This document shows positions 16,346 through 25,390 of a stretch of 64,000 nucleotides of DNA, one piece after another. Below the pieces are notes generated by a model, which worked only from the letters and a program-made list of their open reading frames with translations, was not told where the DNA came from and made no database searches. The position numbers and the translations under genes were made by a program. Origin of the DNA: Microbacterium sp. NC79 (lineage in GTDB: Bacteria > Actinomycetota > Actinomycetes > Actinomycetales > Microbacteriaceae); assembly GCF_019061125.1 (NCBI RefSeq), contig NZ_JAHQYI010000002.1, forward strand, positions 124,001 through 188,000, in the 5' to 3' direction. Position 1 is the stretch's first letter. The number at the start of each line of letters is the position of its first letter.

Positions 16346-17323
16346 TCAGCCCAGCAAACTGATGATCAGCGGTATCGTCGCCACCGCGAGCACACTCGTC
16401 ACGAGCGTGCTCGCCCCCACCAAGCGACTGTCGCCGTCGTATTCAAAGACGACGATGTTGGCTGTCGATGAGATCGGCATGGCCGCCATAATCACGGCGG
16501 CAGCCCCCCACTCCGGCGCAAGGCTATCGCCGAGCATGAGCACCGCCACCAGTGTGGCCAGGGGCAGAACACCCAGCTTCGCGATCGTGGCCAGTGCAAC
16601 CCCAATCGGCGGCACGCTGCGGCTACGAATGCCCTCCCACGCCGGCTTGATCGTGAGCCCCACCGCAAACATCGCGGTGGGAACGGCGGCCTGCCCCAGC
16701 ATCTCGATACTGCCGGACAGGACGGCAGGAAGACGCACCTCGGTGAGGCCAACGATCACCCCGGCAACCACACTGATCACCACGGGGTTAAACACGATCG
16801 ACTTCTTCGCCACGTTCCACAGCATCCGCGCGATGCTTCCGCCCTTGCGTCCGCGAGATTGCGCTCCGAAGGTCTTCAAGAGTGGGTATCCCACCATGAA
16901 CAGCACGTTATGCAGCAATTGGCCAAGAGCCGCGCCAAGAGCCGCCTCCGGCCCCAGCACACTCAGCACGATCGGCACCCCGAGGTAGCCGACGTTGCCA
17001 TACGTCGAGGCGATCGCGAAGGCGCCCGGCTGCACGTTCTCTGCTGGCGTCTTGCGGAGGCGGTAGACAAGACCCGCGCCGGCGTACGCAAGCGCGAAGA
17101 CCAGCGCGGTCACGCCGAGCGAAATCATGATGAAGGAGAGCGGCACCCCGTCGTTGAGAGGCGCATTGGCGACGGCAACAAAAATAAAAGCCGGAAGCGA
17201 AAAGTAGAAAACAAACGCGTTCAGACCCGGTTGCGCACTCCGAAACCGCTCGGAGAACCCGGCTGCCATCCCCACACCCAGGAGCAGGAACATCGGCGCG
17301 ATGATCCCTAAGACGTGCAACAT
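16346..17323 (-). CDS. AEC-family (auxin efflux carrier) permease
   Basis: A 325-residue membrane protein with about ten hydrophobic segments in two halves. The opening LGIIAPMFLLLGVGMAAGF, STYGNVGYLGVPIVLSVLG in the middle and the small-residue-rich TM after PLATLVAVLMLGDS fit the AEC (PIN-like, MdcF/YfdV) family, which moves organic acids such as malonate or malate. ATG 17323 is preferred over 17353 because GGGAGGAAA lies just before it. It is divergent from the E2 gene and the gap contains one operator copy, so both are probably in the same regulon. It may export or take up the pathway's acid. Confidence 0.78.
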   Translation of the reverse strand: MLHVLGIIAPMFLLLGVGMAAGFSERFRSAQPGLNAFVFYFSLPAFIFVAVANAPLNDGVPLSFIMISLGVTALVFALAYAGAGLVYRLRKTPAENVQPGAFAIASTYGNVGYLGVPIVLSVLGPEAALGAALGQLLHNVLFMVGYPLLKTFGAQSRGRKGGSIARMLWNVAKKSIVFNPVVISVVAGVIVGLTEVRLPAVLSGSIEMLGQAAVPTAMFAVGLTIKPAWEGIRSRSVPPIGVALATIAKLGVLPLATLVAVLMLGDSLAPEWGAAAVIMAAMPISSTANIVVFEYDGDSRLVGASTLVTSVLAVATIPLIISLLG

Positions 17324-17405
17324 GTTGTTTCCTCCCGCGTCATTGCGGCCCACACGCGGTTCCGAGCTCGCGTTGACGTTCTGAAGTGCCCGTGTCAGGA
17401 TACTT

Positions 17406-17418
17406 CTGGTTCTACCAG
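17406..17418. promoter_or_regulatory. GntR/FadR operator CTGGT-TCT-ACCAG
   Basis: A perfect copy of the operator in the divergent gap between the AEC permease and the E2 gene, 22 bases before the E2 start codon. In that position a bound repressor would block the E2 promoter and perhaps the AEC promoter too. Confidence 0.75.
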
Positions 17419-17439
17419 CCTAGTCAATGAGGATTGTCC

Positions 17440-18180
17440 GTGAACAACACAGCTCCCACTCCCGCTTCTCACGTCGCCGGCACGACCGAAAAGGTCTCCC
17501 GCGTTCGTGCCACTATTGCCAAGCGAATGATGGAGTCGCTTCATGGTTCCGCCCAGCTGACGGCGACCGTCGAGGTTGACCTCAGCGCGATCTCCGCGAT
17601 TCGCGCCCAGGAAAAAGACGCGTTCCGGGCACGCGAGGGTGCAAGCCTCAGCTACCTCCCGTTTATCGTGCGCGCCGCGATCGAAGCGCTGCAGGAGTTT
17701 CCGAAGGTCAACGCGACCGTCAATTTTGACGAAGGCATCATTACCTACGCTGAAGCCGAAAACATCGGCATTGCCGTCGATACGCCCCGCGGGCTGATGG
17801 TTCCGGTCATCCACAACGCCGGCGACATGAGCGTGGGAACAATCGCCAAGCAGATCGGTGAGATTGGCGGCAAAGCACGCGAAGGAAAGATCAGCCTGGC
17901 CGATCTCTCCGGCGGCACCTTCACGGTGACAAACTACGGCTCGGTCGGAACACTGTTCGACACCCCAATTATCAACATGCCGCAGGTCGCCATTCTCGGC
18001 ACCGGCGCTCTCGTTCGTCGGCCCATCGTTGTCACCGAAAATGGCGCAGAGACGCTCGCGATTCGCGACATGATGTATTTGTCGCTGAGTTACGACCACC
18101 GCCTGGTCGACGGTGCCGATGCTGCGCGCTTCCTCGGCCACATCAAGGCTCGCCTTGAGGCGGGCGCGTTCGAGATTTAA
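17440..18180 (+). CDS. 2-oxoacid dehydrogenase E2, catalytic domain only
   Basis: A 246-residue acyltransferase domain. After a short Pro/Ala leader it starts at KVSRVRATIAKRM, the normal beginning of the E2 catalytic core, and ends with YDHRLVDGADAARFL holding the active-site His220 and Asp224. Neither a lipoyl domain nor a peripheral-subunit-binding domain precedes it, whereas complete E2 proteins have 400 or more residues. GTG 17440 is preferred over TTG 17434 because GAGGA lies 6 bases before it. It should transfer the acyl group from the separate lipoyl protein to CoA, forming a split E2. No E3 is encoded nearby, so the general dihydrolipoyl dehydrogenase is presumably borrowed. Confidence 0.88.
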   Translation: MNNTAPTPASHVAGTTEKVSRVRATIAKRMMESLHGSAQLTATVEVDLSAISAIRAQEKDAFRAREGASLSYLPFIVRAAIEALQEFPKVNATVNFDEGIITYAEAENIGIAVDTPRGLMVPVIHNAGDMSVGTIAKQIGEIGGKAREGKISLADLSGGTFTVTNYGSVGTLFDTPIINMPQVAILGTGALVRRPIVVTENGAETLAIRDMMYLSLSYDHRLVDGADAARFLGHIKARLEAGAFEI

Positions 18181-18195
18181 TCCCGCTGGGAACAT

Positions 18196-18247
18196 GAGAA
18201 GCACCGTTGCGGTTAGGGGTCCCCTCCACCTCGCAACGGTGCTTCTC
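18196..18247. terminator. Terminator after E2
   Basis: GAGAAGCACCGTTGCG pairs perfectly with CGCAACGGTGCTTCTC (16 bp) around a GC-rich loop and is followed by GGCTTTTTC. It separates the E2 gene from the convergent SDR. Confidence 0.88.
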
Positions 18248-18328
18248 GGCTTTTTCTCGCGGCTATTGTGCACGCCGCACTGTGGTGCCGCAAAATACGA
18301 CGGCCACCACACGCATCCCGCGACGGCG

Positions 18329-19105
18329 CTACACGCGGTATCCGCCGTCCACGCTGATGATCTGACCGGTCACACCCGATCCGCGGTCAGACATCAAGAA
18401 GGTCACCATTTCGGCCACTTCGTTGGGCTCGAGAATGCGCTTCTGCAGATTCTGGTCGGCCGCCTGCTTGTAGGCCTGCTCAGCCGTCACTCCCCAGGCT
18501 TTGCCGAGGAGATTCCAGTCGTTCAACTCGGTATTCGTCCAGCCAGGGCACACGCAGTTCACGCGCACGCCCTCCGGGCCCCAGTGCCGCGCCAACGACT
18601 TCGTCAACCCGACGAGACCGTGCTTTGCCGCGGTGTACCCCACACGCGCACCCGAGTGATTCGAGTCGCCGGAACCAACGTTGATGATGGTTCCGACGGT
18701 TCCGGCATCAATCATCGCCTTCGCTGCGTGTTGAGCACCCAACAGTGCCGAGGTCAGGTTGAGCTGAATGTGCGCGTTGAACAATTCGGCCGTGAGATCA
18801 AGCGGGTGCCTGTCGTCGCCGCGGTGCCCACCGACGGCATTCACCCATCCGTCGATGCGTCCGAAGTGCTGCAACGCTGCCTGAGCTGGCAGCGCAGACG
18901 ATTCGACATCCGTGGCATCGGCGACGACACCGACGACGGTGCCGCCTGCTTCTCGGATGGCCTGCTCGACGCGGTCAAGTTCCGTCTTCGTGCGGGAGCT
19001 GATGACAACGTTTGCTCCCTGCGCTGCGGCTGCCTCAGCGACAGCGCGGCCGATTCCTCGGCCCGCACCGGCGACGACAACAGTCTTTGATTTCAACTCG
19101 CCCAT
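18329..19105 (-). CDS. SDR-family oxidoreductase
   Basis: A 258-residue classical short-chain dehydrogenase: GAGRGIG at 13-19, the beta-2 end ISSRTK suggesting NADP(H) preference, catalytic Tyr157-x3-Lys161 in VGYTAAKHG. The usual NNAG is NAVGG, and the catalytic Ser region is NVGSGDSNH. It is the last gene of the peptide-type ABC importer operon, 19 bases after the binding protein, so it probably acts on the imported compound or its product. Similar to 3-oxoacyl reductases and sugar dehydrogenases, but the substrate is not known. Confidence 0.82.
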   Translation of the reverse strand: MGELKSKTVVVAGAGRGIGRAVAEAAAAQGANVVISSRTKTELDRVEQAIREAGGTVVGVVADATDVESSALPAQAALQHFGRIDGWVNAVGGHRGDDRHPLDLTAELFNAHIQLNLTSALLGAQHAAKAMIDAGTVGTIINVGSGDSNHSGARVGYTAAKHGLVGLTKSLARHWGPEGVRVNCVCPGWTNTELNDWNLLGKAWGVTAEQAYKQAADQNLQKRILEPNEVAEMVTFLMSDRGSGVTGQIISVDGGYRV

Positions 19106-19124
19106 ATCGGACTCGCTTTCTTAT

Positions 19125-20693
19125 TTAGTCGAGGGTGACGTATCGGAGGTCCTGCAGACCCTGCGATGCCCATGGGAGGTTATTGACGTTTCCGACGTCG
19201 GCCGTGTGCACAATGCCTGCAGTGATGTTGCACACCGGAACAAACCACGCCTCGTCCAGCGCGGTCTCCCACACCTCCTGATACACCGCGGCACGCTCGT
19301 CAGAGGTCATCGTCGGGTTCAAACCATCGCCAGCAATCTCGTAGATGCGCTCCTTCTCGGCGGGCGTACGTGCCAACTGGAACCCTCCCGTGAGGTAAAG
19401 ATCGACGGTTGCGGCCGGGTCTGGCTGCGGAGCGAAACTTGCCGTGACGAGTGACTCGAAGTCTCCCGCCATGTAGCGCGTGTTGCTTTCTGTCACCGGA
19501 ACCGGGTTCAGCTGCGCGTCGATTCCCACTTCAGAAAGCGCCATCTGCAGCACGTTCGCGGGTGCCTCGGTGTTGGAACCCACCGGGAAGGTCAGCGAAA
19601 GGCTCACGCCGCCCAGTTCATCGACCATTTTTTTCGCCTTCTCCGGGTTGTACTCGTACGGGTACTCCCAGTCCTGAATGGCTGACCAGTTCGCATCCGG
19701 ATAGATCTGGCGGTGCGCCTCACACGTGCCGGAGAACAGGTCGTTGATCATCTGGGGATCAATCGCGTAGGCAACGGCCTGTCGAGCTTCAAGCTGCTGC
19801 ATGTCACCCATGGCCGAATTCAGCATGAGTCCCATGACGCTGCGGTACTTCACCGTTTCGAGGCCGATCTCACCCTTGTCTGCGAGGGCCATTGCTTCCA
19901 GCACCTCGTTTGCGGAGCTCACGGCAGCGAAGTTGGAGCTGCCGGTGCGCACCTGGTTCAAGCGTGTCGAGGCGTTCGCTGCGAACTCAACCTGGATGCC
20001 GTCGAGGTTGCCAGCGGCCGGATCCCAGTATGCGGGGGCCGCTTCGTAGGTCATCTTCTCGCTGGGCGTGAAGGCGCTGACCACGTAGGGGCCGGAACCA
20101 ACGGGTCCGGTTGCTGAGGCCAGATCGATCGACGAATCGGCAATTGCCGTGGGGCTAATCATCATTCCCGCCGACGTCGTCAGAGCCGCAGGAACTTCCG
20201 CACCCTTACCCTCTTCGAGAAGCATGCGCACGGTGTAGTCATCGACAACCTCGACCGCGCTCACGCTCGTGAGGTACTGCGCAACGGTGCTACCTTCAAC
20301 GGTCTTGGCACGTTCAATGTTGACCTTGACTGCTTCTGCGTTGAAGGGTGTGCCGTCGTGGAAGGTGACATCGGTGCGCAGTGAGAACTCCAGGTAGCTC
20401 CCGTCTGCCGCATATTCCCACGACTCAGCCAGCATCGGCTGAAGTTCGTCCTTCGCATCGACCATCACCAGACGGTCGAAAATCAGGGTGGTGAACATCG
20501 AGTCGCCGATCGCGGACTGGCGGTGCGGGTCGAGAATGTTGAACGGTGCGGGGGTTGCGAGGTGCAGGACACCTGCGCTCGCGCTGCTCGAGCTCGTGGG
20601 CTTTCCGGCTTCATCGCCGGCTCCTGAGCTGCAGGCCACGAGGCCGAGCGCCAGTGAGATCACGGCAGCGTGAACCACAATTCGTTTCAGCAT
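19125..20693 (-). CDS. ABC solute-binding lipoprotein, family 5 (Dpp/Opp type)
   Basis: A 522-residue exported lipoprotein with signal peptide and lipobox LVACS (Cys21), then a Ser-rich linker. Landmarks of SBP family 5: LATPAPFNILDPHRQS near the start, AESWEYAADGSYLEFSLRTDVTFHDGTPFNAEAVKVNIE, and TGPVGSGPYVV. It binds a peptide or peptide-like ligand (also nickel, opines or glycosides in some members) outside the membrane and hands it to the two permeases encoded upstream. The associated SDR suggests a small metabolite rather than bulk peptides. Confidence 0.87.
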   Translation of the reverse strand: MLKRIVVHAAVISLALGLVACSSGAGDEAGKPTSSSSASAGVLHLATPAPFNILDPHRQSAIGDSMFTTLIFDRLVMVDAKDELQPMLAESWEYAADGSYLEFSLRTDVTFHDGTPFNAEAVKVNIERAKTVEGSTVAQYLTSVSAVEVVDDYTVRMLLEEGKGAEVPAALTTSAGMMISPTAIADSSIDLASATGPVGSGPYVVSAFTPSEKMTYEAAPAYWDPAAGNLDGIQVEFAANASTRLNQVRTGSSNFAAVSSANEVLEAMALADKGEIGLETVKYRSVMGLMLNSAMGDMQQLEARQAVAYAIDPQMINDLFSGTCEAHRQIYPDANWSAIQDWEYPYEYNPEKAKKMVDELGGVSLSLTFPVGSNTEAPANVLQMALSEVGIDAQLNPVPVTESNTRYMAGDFESLVTASFAPQPDPAATVDLYLTGGFQLARTPAEKERIYEIAGDGLNPTMTSDERAAVYQEVWETALDEAWFVPVCNITAGIVHTADVGNVNNLPWASQGLQDLRYVTLD

Positions 20694-20717
20694 GTGTTTC
20701 CTTTCGTTGACTGTTGG

Positions 20718-21527
20718 TTAGGCTCGGCGCTGGCGCGCACGCGGTCGCGGTCGCGGCACTGCGTCGAGCAAATCGCGGGTATAGCTTTCGGTCGGGTTTT
20801 CGAAGATCTCGCTGGTTGCGCCCTGTTCGACGACCGTGCCGTTGCGCATGACCATCACGCGGTCAGCGATCGTCTGGACGACAGACAGGTCATGGCTGAT
20901 GAACAGATAGGCAAGCCCAAACTCGTCCTTCAAATCGAGCAGCAGGTTGATGACCTGAGCGCGCACCGAGACATCAAGAGCGGTGACGGGCTCATCGCAC
21001 ACGATGAGCTTGGGTCGCACTGCGAGAGCGCGAGCGATAGACACACGTTGCAGTTGCCCTCCCGACAGCTCGGCCGGATACCGCTTGGCGTAGTTCTGCG
21101 CGAGACCCACCGCATCGAGCAGGCGGGCAACCGCGCGCTCGGGCGACTCGTCCGTGTCCATATGGTGCGCTCGGAGTGGCTCATATACGCTCTGCGCGAT
21201 GGTCATGCGCGGGTCGACGGAGCTGTACGGGTCTTGGAAGATCATCTGCATGTTGCGACGCTCGGCGCGCAGCGTCTTGGGGCGCATGCTCATGAGATTG
21301 CGCCCATCCAGCTCGATGGTTCCGGCATCAGCGTCGATAAGACGCAACGCGAGTCGACCCAAGGTCGATTTTCCGGCGCCGGACTCCCCTACGATGCCGA
21401 GGCACGTGCCTGCTTCCAACTGCAGACTGATGTCGTTGACGACGGTCACGTATTCGCGACCAAAACCGAGCTTTTTCTTCGGAAGCGGGTATCGCTTTGT
21501 CACTCCCTGCATGTTGAGCAGCACCAT
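20718..21527 (-). CDS. ABC transporter ATP-binding protein, DppF/OppF type
   Basis: A 269-residue ATPase with Walker A GESGAGKS near 49-56, signature LSGGQLQRVSIARALA, Walker B LIVCDEPVTALDV and H-loop ISHDLSVV. The motif YPAELSGGQ and the C-terminal SYTRDLLDAVPRP segment are typical of Dpp/OppF subunits. It is shorter than most OppF proteins (about 320), lacking the long Cys-containing oligopeptide domain. Its ATG overlaps the stop of the DppD-type gene, so the ATPase pair is made together. Confidence 0.9.
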   Translation of the reverse strand: MVLLNMQGVTKRYPLPKKKLGFGREYVTVVNDISLQLEAGTCLGIVGESGAGKSTLGRLALRLIDADAGTIELDGRNLMSMRPKTLRAERRNMQMIFQDPYSSVDPRMTIAQSVYEPLRAHHMDTDESPERAVARLLDAVGLAQNYAKRYPAELSGGQLQRVSIARALAVRPKLIVCDEPVTALDVSVRAQVINLLLDLKDEFGLAYLFISHDLSVVQTIADRVMVMRNGTVVEQGATSEIFENPTESYTRDLLDAVPRPRPRARQRRA

Positions 21528-22573
21528 CAGCTGGCCACCCCTTCCAGGATCAGTTCGTCAGCTCGTGCGCACCGCACGCTCCGGTCGGCACCCGCCGTCA
21601 CCAGAAGTGGTTGCCACCCGTCACACGCACCGGATTTCGCAAACTCGCAGCGCGGCTGGAATCGGCAGCCAGCTGGCGCCTGCCCCACCTGGGGGACGGA
21701 ACCAGGGATCGTGCGCAGGCGCAGTCCTCGGTCAGTCTCGATGGTTCCGGCAACCGAGCCAAGCAGAGCGCTCGTGTAGGGGTGACGGGGAGCCTCGAAA
21801 ATATCGGCCACGCTGCCCTCTTCGGCAACCTGCCCTGCATACATGACGACGACGCGATCGCAGTTTTCTGCGACGACGCCCAGGTCGTGCGAAACGAGGA
21901 GCATCGAGACGCCCGTTTCTGCCTGGAGCTCGGTGATGAGCTCCAGGATCTGCGCTTGGACGGTCACGTCGAGAGCGGTTGTCGGCTCATCCGCAATCAG
22001 CAATCGCGGGTTTGCCACCATCGCCATCGCAATCATGGCGCGCTGGCACATGCCACCGCTGAACGAGAACGGGTAGTCGTTGGCGCGCTCGGCGGCGCGC
22101 GGAATCTTGACGAGATCGAGCATCTCGACGGCACGCTGTTTGGCCTGCTTCTTATTGAGCCCGAGGTGCATGCGCGCCGACTCGGCGATCTGATCGCCGA
22201 TCGTGAAGGCCGGGTTCAAGCTTCGAATGGGCTGCTGGAAGATCATTCCCATCTGGCGGCCCCGGAGTTTTCGCCAGTCGTCTGCAGGGAGTGTCGTGAG
22301 GTCACGGCCATCGAAGTGGATGCTTCCGCCAACGATGCGGGCTCCGGTTGACTGGCTCAGTCCCATGATCGATGTGGCAACCAGCGTCTTGCCCGAGCCG
22401 GATTCACCGACCAGGCTGACCGTCTCCCCGCGACCGATTGAGAACGTGACGTCGTCAACGGCGGTGAGCCATGTCCCTGCGCCCGCCGGTACGTCGATTC
22501 GCAGATTTTCGACCGAAAGCAACGGTGTCTCTACCGTCAGCAACGGCGATGCCTTTTCCTGTTGCTCAATCAT
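21527..22573 (-). CDS. ABC transporter ATP-binding protein, DppD/OppD type
   Basis: A 348-residue ATPase: Walker A GESGSGKT, LRGRQMGMIFQQPIRSLNPAFTIG, signature FSGGMCQRAMIAMAMVANPRLLIADEPTTALDV, H-loop SHDLGVVAENCDRVVVMYAG. The C-terminal oligopeptide/dipeptide domain has the Cys pattern CRFQPRCEFAKSGACDGWQP that binds an iron-sulfur cluster in some family members. The start MIEQQE at 22573 is chosen because it overlaps the permease stop as ATGA; the longer frame runs into the permease gene. Confidence 0.9.
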   Translation of the reverse strand: MIEQQEKASPLLTVETPLLSVENLRIDVPAGAGTWLTAVDDVTFSIGRGETVSLVGESGSGKTLVATSIMGLSQSTGARIVGGSIHFDGRDLTTLPADDWRKLRGRQMGMIFQQPIRSLNPAFTIGDQIAESARMHLGLNKKQAKQRAVEMLDLVKIPRAAERANDYPFSFSGGMCQRAMIAMAMVANPRLLIADEPTTALDVTVQAQILELITELQAETGVSMLLVSHDLGVVAENCDRVVVMYAGQVAEEGSVADIFEAPRHPYTSALLGSVAGTIETDRGLRLRTIPGSVPQVGQAPAGCRFQPRCEFAKSGACDGWQPLLVTAGADRSVRCARADELILEGVAS

Positions 22574-23457
22574 GACCGTCCTCCCACTGATGCGCGATCT
22601 TTCAACGTTGCGCGGCGCAGGCCGTCGCCGAGATAGGTGAATGCGAGGACACTCAGGAAGATCATGATCCCGGGTGGCCACACCAGGTGCGGGGCAACGA
22701 GCACGTTCGACGCAGCGCTACTGAGCATTGATCCCCAGCTCGCTTCCGGGGCGCGCACGCCGAGGCCGAGAAAGCTCAGGCTGGCTTCTGCCGCCACCGC
22801 GCTGCCGAGGGAGACAGCAGTCACCAGGATGATCGGCGGCATGACGTTGGGCAGGATGTTTCTCGCCAGGATCCGCACGGGGGCGGTGCCGACCGAGATT
22901 GCCGCTTCAATGTAGGTCTCACCGCGGATATCTGCCGTGGTTGCCCGTGCCACACGGAATACGCGCGGGGCCATCACAATACCGACAGCGAACATGGCCT
23001 TGACAATTCCCGGGCCAAGTACCGCGACAATGCTCAGCGCAAGCACGAGGCCGGGGGTGCTCATCAGGGCGTCCATCGCCCTGCTCACAATCGCGTTGAA
23101 CCAGCCGCCGACGTAACCCGAGATGACGCCAAGCGGCAGGCCAATCACGAGGGCGACGCCCACGGCAATCGCCGCCGCGCTGAGCGAGGCTCGCGCACCG
23201 AAAATGAGGCGGCTCAAGACATCGCGACCGTAGTCGTCGGTGCCAAGCCAATTGGTCGCGCTCGGTGACGCGAGCCGGTTGGCGAGAGCCTGCTGGTTGG
23301 GGTCAAACGGGGCAATCGACGGTGCTGCGATGGCGACGATGATCAACACACCAAGGAAGATCGCGGAAAGCACTGGGAGCGATACCGGCAGCCGCGGCTT
23401 TGTCCGCGATGTGGCGGCGATAACGCTCGTTTTCGGAGCGGTTGGAATGGTAGTCAT
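22570..23457 (-). CDS. ABC transporter permease, DppC/OppC type
   Basis: A 295-residue inner-membrane permease with one N-terminal helix, a periplasmic stretch PSATNWLGTDDYGRDVLSRLIFGARASL (the DppC signature), then about five helices. The cytoplasmic EAA loop is YIEAAISVGTAPVRILARNILPNVMPP, which docks to the ATPases. It pairs with the DppB-type subunit that precedes it with a 4-base overlap. Confidence 0.9.
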   Translation of the reverse strand: MTTIPTAPKTSVIAATSRTKPRLPVSLPVLSAIFLGVLIIVAIAAPSIAPFDPNQQALANRLASPSATNWLGTDDYGRDVLSRLIFGARASLSAAAIAVGVALVIGLPLGVISGYVGGWFNAIVSRAMDALMSTPGLVLALSIVAVLGPGIVKAMFAVGIVMAPRVFRVARATTADIRGETYIEAAISVGTAPVRILARNILPNVMPPIILVTAVSLGSAVAAEASLSFLGLGVRAPEASWGSMLSSAASNVLVAPHLVWPPGIMIFLSVLAFTYLGDGLRRATLKDRASVGGRS

Positions 23458-24395
23458 GCCCGAACCTTTGGGTTGAAGTAGCCATAGGAAAGATCGACGA
23501 TGAGGTTGATAACGACGACGACCGCGGTCGAGAACAGCACAAAGGCCAAGAGCACGGGCACGTCACGGCTCTGCACGCTGTCGACGGCAAGCCGGCCGAG
23601 GCCCGGCATGTTGTAGATGATCTCGATCGTCACCGTTCCCGCGAGCACCTCCGAGATGCGGTATCCGAATACCGTGACCACCGGGATCGCCGCGTTCTTC
23701 AGCGCGTGCTTAAAGATGATCTTGGGTTCCGTGAGGCCCTTCGCTCGGGCGTTGGCAACGTAGTCGGTGGAGAGCTCTTGACCGAGTGATGAGCGGAGGT
23801 GCAGCGTGATTTCCGCGGCAGGCAACAGGCTCAGCGCGATAGCTGGCAACGTGAGGTGCACGATCCACTGCCAGGGGTCTTCGGCGAAGGGCACAAAGCC
23901 ACTCGTGGGAAGCAGCGGGATCTGCACGGCGAACACCGCAACGAGGATGAGCCCAACCCAAAACGGCGGCAGCGCGATCGCAATTGATGTTGCCGCGTTG
24001 ATGGCACGGTCGACAACTCCGCCGCGACGCAGCGTTGCGATGACGGCGAGGCTGAAGCCGATCACAGCGGCGAGCACCGCAGTGACAGCAACGAGCGAAA
24101 CCGTGGTTCCGATTCGGCGTCCGATGAGCTCGGCGACGGACTGTGACGCCACCGACGAGACCCCGAGGTCACCCATCAGCGCGGCCTTCAGCCACAGGAA
24201 GTACCGCACGAAAACCGGGTTATCGAGGCCGAGCGCGACGCGCACCTCTTCGATACGCTCCGGCGTCGCGTTCTCGCCGGCCAGGATCGCGGCTGGATCG
24301 CCCGGAACCATGTCTACGAGCAAAAAGATGAGCAGGGGCACCACGATGATGAGCGGGATGCCAGCCAGCACACGTCGAACGACGTAATTAGTCAC
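23454..24395 (-). CDS. ABC transporter permease, DppB/OppB type
   Basis: A 313-residue permease: first helix VVRRVLAGIPLIIVVPLLIFLLVDMVPGDPA followed by the typical GENATPERIEEVRVALGLDNPVFVRYFLWL segment and five more helices. The EAA loop is DYVANARAKGLTEPKIIFKHALKNAAIPVV. It is the first gene of the importer operon and is divergent from the IclR gene, whose product probably controls it. Confidence 0.9.
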   Translation of the reverse strand: MTNYVVRRVLAGIPLIIVVPLLIFLLVDMVPGDPAAILAGENATPERIEEVRVALGLDNPVFVRYFLWLKAALMGDLGVSSVASQSVAELIGRRIGTTVSLVAVTAVLAAVIGFSLAVIATLRRGGVVDRAINAATSIAIALPPFWVGLILVAVFAVQIPLLPTSGFVPFAEDPWQWIVHLTLPAIALSLLPAAEITLHLRSSLGQELSTDYVANARAKGLTEPKIIFKHALKNAAIPVVTVFGYRISEVLAGTVTIEIIYNMPGLGRLAVDSVQSRDVPVLLAFVLFSTAVVVVINLIVDLSYGYFNPKVRA

Positions 24396-24572
24396 GATTC
24401 ACACCCCCAAAAATGCCGCCAGGGCAGCAGGTGCCCAGCACGTGGCTCAATGAGTCATTCACGACGTTTACCCTCCGTTGGGAACAGCTACCGATCCGCT
24501 CCTCGACGGTGAGGGCGGGAGAGTCCGGTACAGATCCCCCAAGCTAGTCACCAGAAAAAACGAGCGTTTGCT

Positions 24573-24593
24573 ATGTTTCGAAAAACGGAACAT
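24573..24593. promoter_or_regulatory. Near-perfect palindrome before the IclR gene
   Basis: ATGTTTCG and CGGAACAT flank a run of five A's (7 of 8 arm positions symmetric). It lies just before the preferred ATG 24603 of the IclR gene, in the gap shared with the ABC operon. TTTCG-N5-CGGAA resembles IclR-family operators, so it is a candidate site for autoregulation and control of the importer. Confidence 0.5.
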
Positions 24594-24602
24594 GCTGGGG
24601 CT

Positions 24603-25361
24603 ATGACCACGACCCCAACGACGTCAAAGTCGACACCAGGTGGGCGCATCCTCGAGGTGCTCGAAACGTTCACATACGGCTCGCCGAAACAGACCCTCGA
24701 TCAGGCGCAAATCGCCTCGGGCCTGCCCCGTAGCACGACCTATCGCGCCCTGAAGATCCTGATGGCTCACGGCTGGCTTACCCATTCCAAGGGCGGGTAC
24801 TCGCTCGGAGAAAAAGCCACCACATTCGTGCAGGGGTTCAACCATGAAATGTTGCGCTCGGCAGCATCGAGCGCGCTGAACGAGCTCCAGCTCGCGAGCG
24901 GCGCCGTCGCACACCTGTCGGTGTTGGAAGGCCCCTTCGTCTGCCACATCGACAAGATCGGGGGCCGCGCGTGGAAAGAGATTCCATCGCGCATCGGCAC
25001 GCGGCTTCCTGCGGTGTCGACTGCGGCCGGTCAAGCTATCCTCGTCTCGTTGTCGCCTGAGGCCGCGAGAGACGTCCTGCAAATGCACACCGATGAGGGT
25101 CTCCCGCCGTACGACGAGGTCGCATTGCACGCCGAGTTCCTCACGTCCAAGCGATACGGTGGCGTGCTGGTACGAGATGGAAAGCGCCACCGCTCGGGCA
25201 TCAGCACAGCGGCAGCTTCGATTCTGCTCAACGACGCTCCCGTCGCGGCGATCTCGCTGGCATGGAAGGGCGATCGCACATCTCTCGCGCGGGCAGCCCA
25301 GCTCGTGCGAGTGACAACCGACACCGTCTCCACTGAACTCGTCGAGCTCATGTCGTTCTAA
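24603..25361 (+). CDS. IclR-family transcriptional regulator
   Basis: A 252-residue regulator. The N-terminal winged helix (about 12-75) has TLDQAQIASGLPRSTTYRALKILMAHGWL; the C-terminal IclR effector domain (about 90-250) has GRAWKEIPSRIGTRLPAVSTAAGQAIL and RYGGVLVRDGKRHRSGISTAAASIL. ATG 24603 is preferred over ATG 24573 because the palindrome would otherwise lie within the coding region and the domain begins soon after. It is divergent from the peptide-type ABC importer and probably represses or activates it according to a small ligand. Confidence 0.85.
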   Translation: MTTTPTTSKSTPGGRILEVLETFTYGSPKQTLDQAQIASGLPRSTTYRALKILMAHGWLTHSKGGYSLGEKATTFVQGFNHEMLRSAASSALNELQLASGAVAHLSVLEGPFVCHIDKIGGRAWKEIPSRIGTRLPAVSTAAGQAILVSLSPEAARDVLQMHTDEGLPPYDEVALHAEFLTSKRYGGVLVRDGKRHRSGISTAAASILLNDAPVAAISLAWKGDRTSLARAAQLVRVTTDTVSTELVELMSF

Positions 25362-25390
25362 CACTCCGCCGACATCCCGGAACAACGCAA

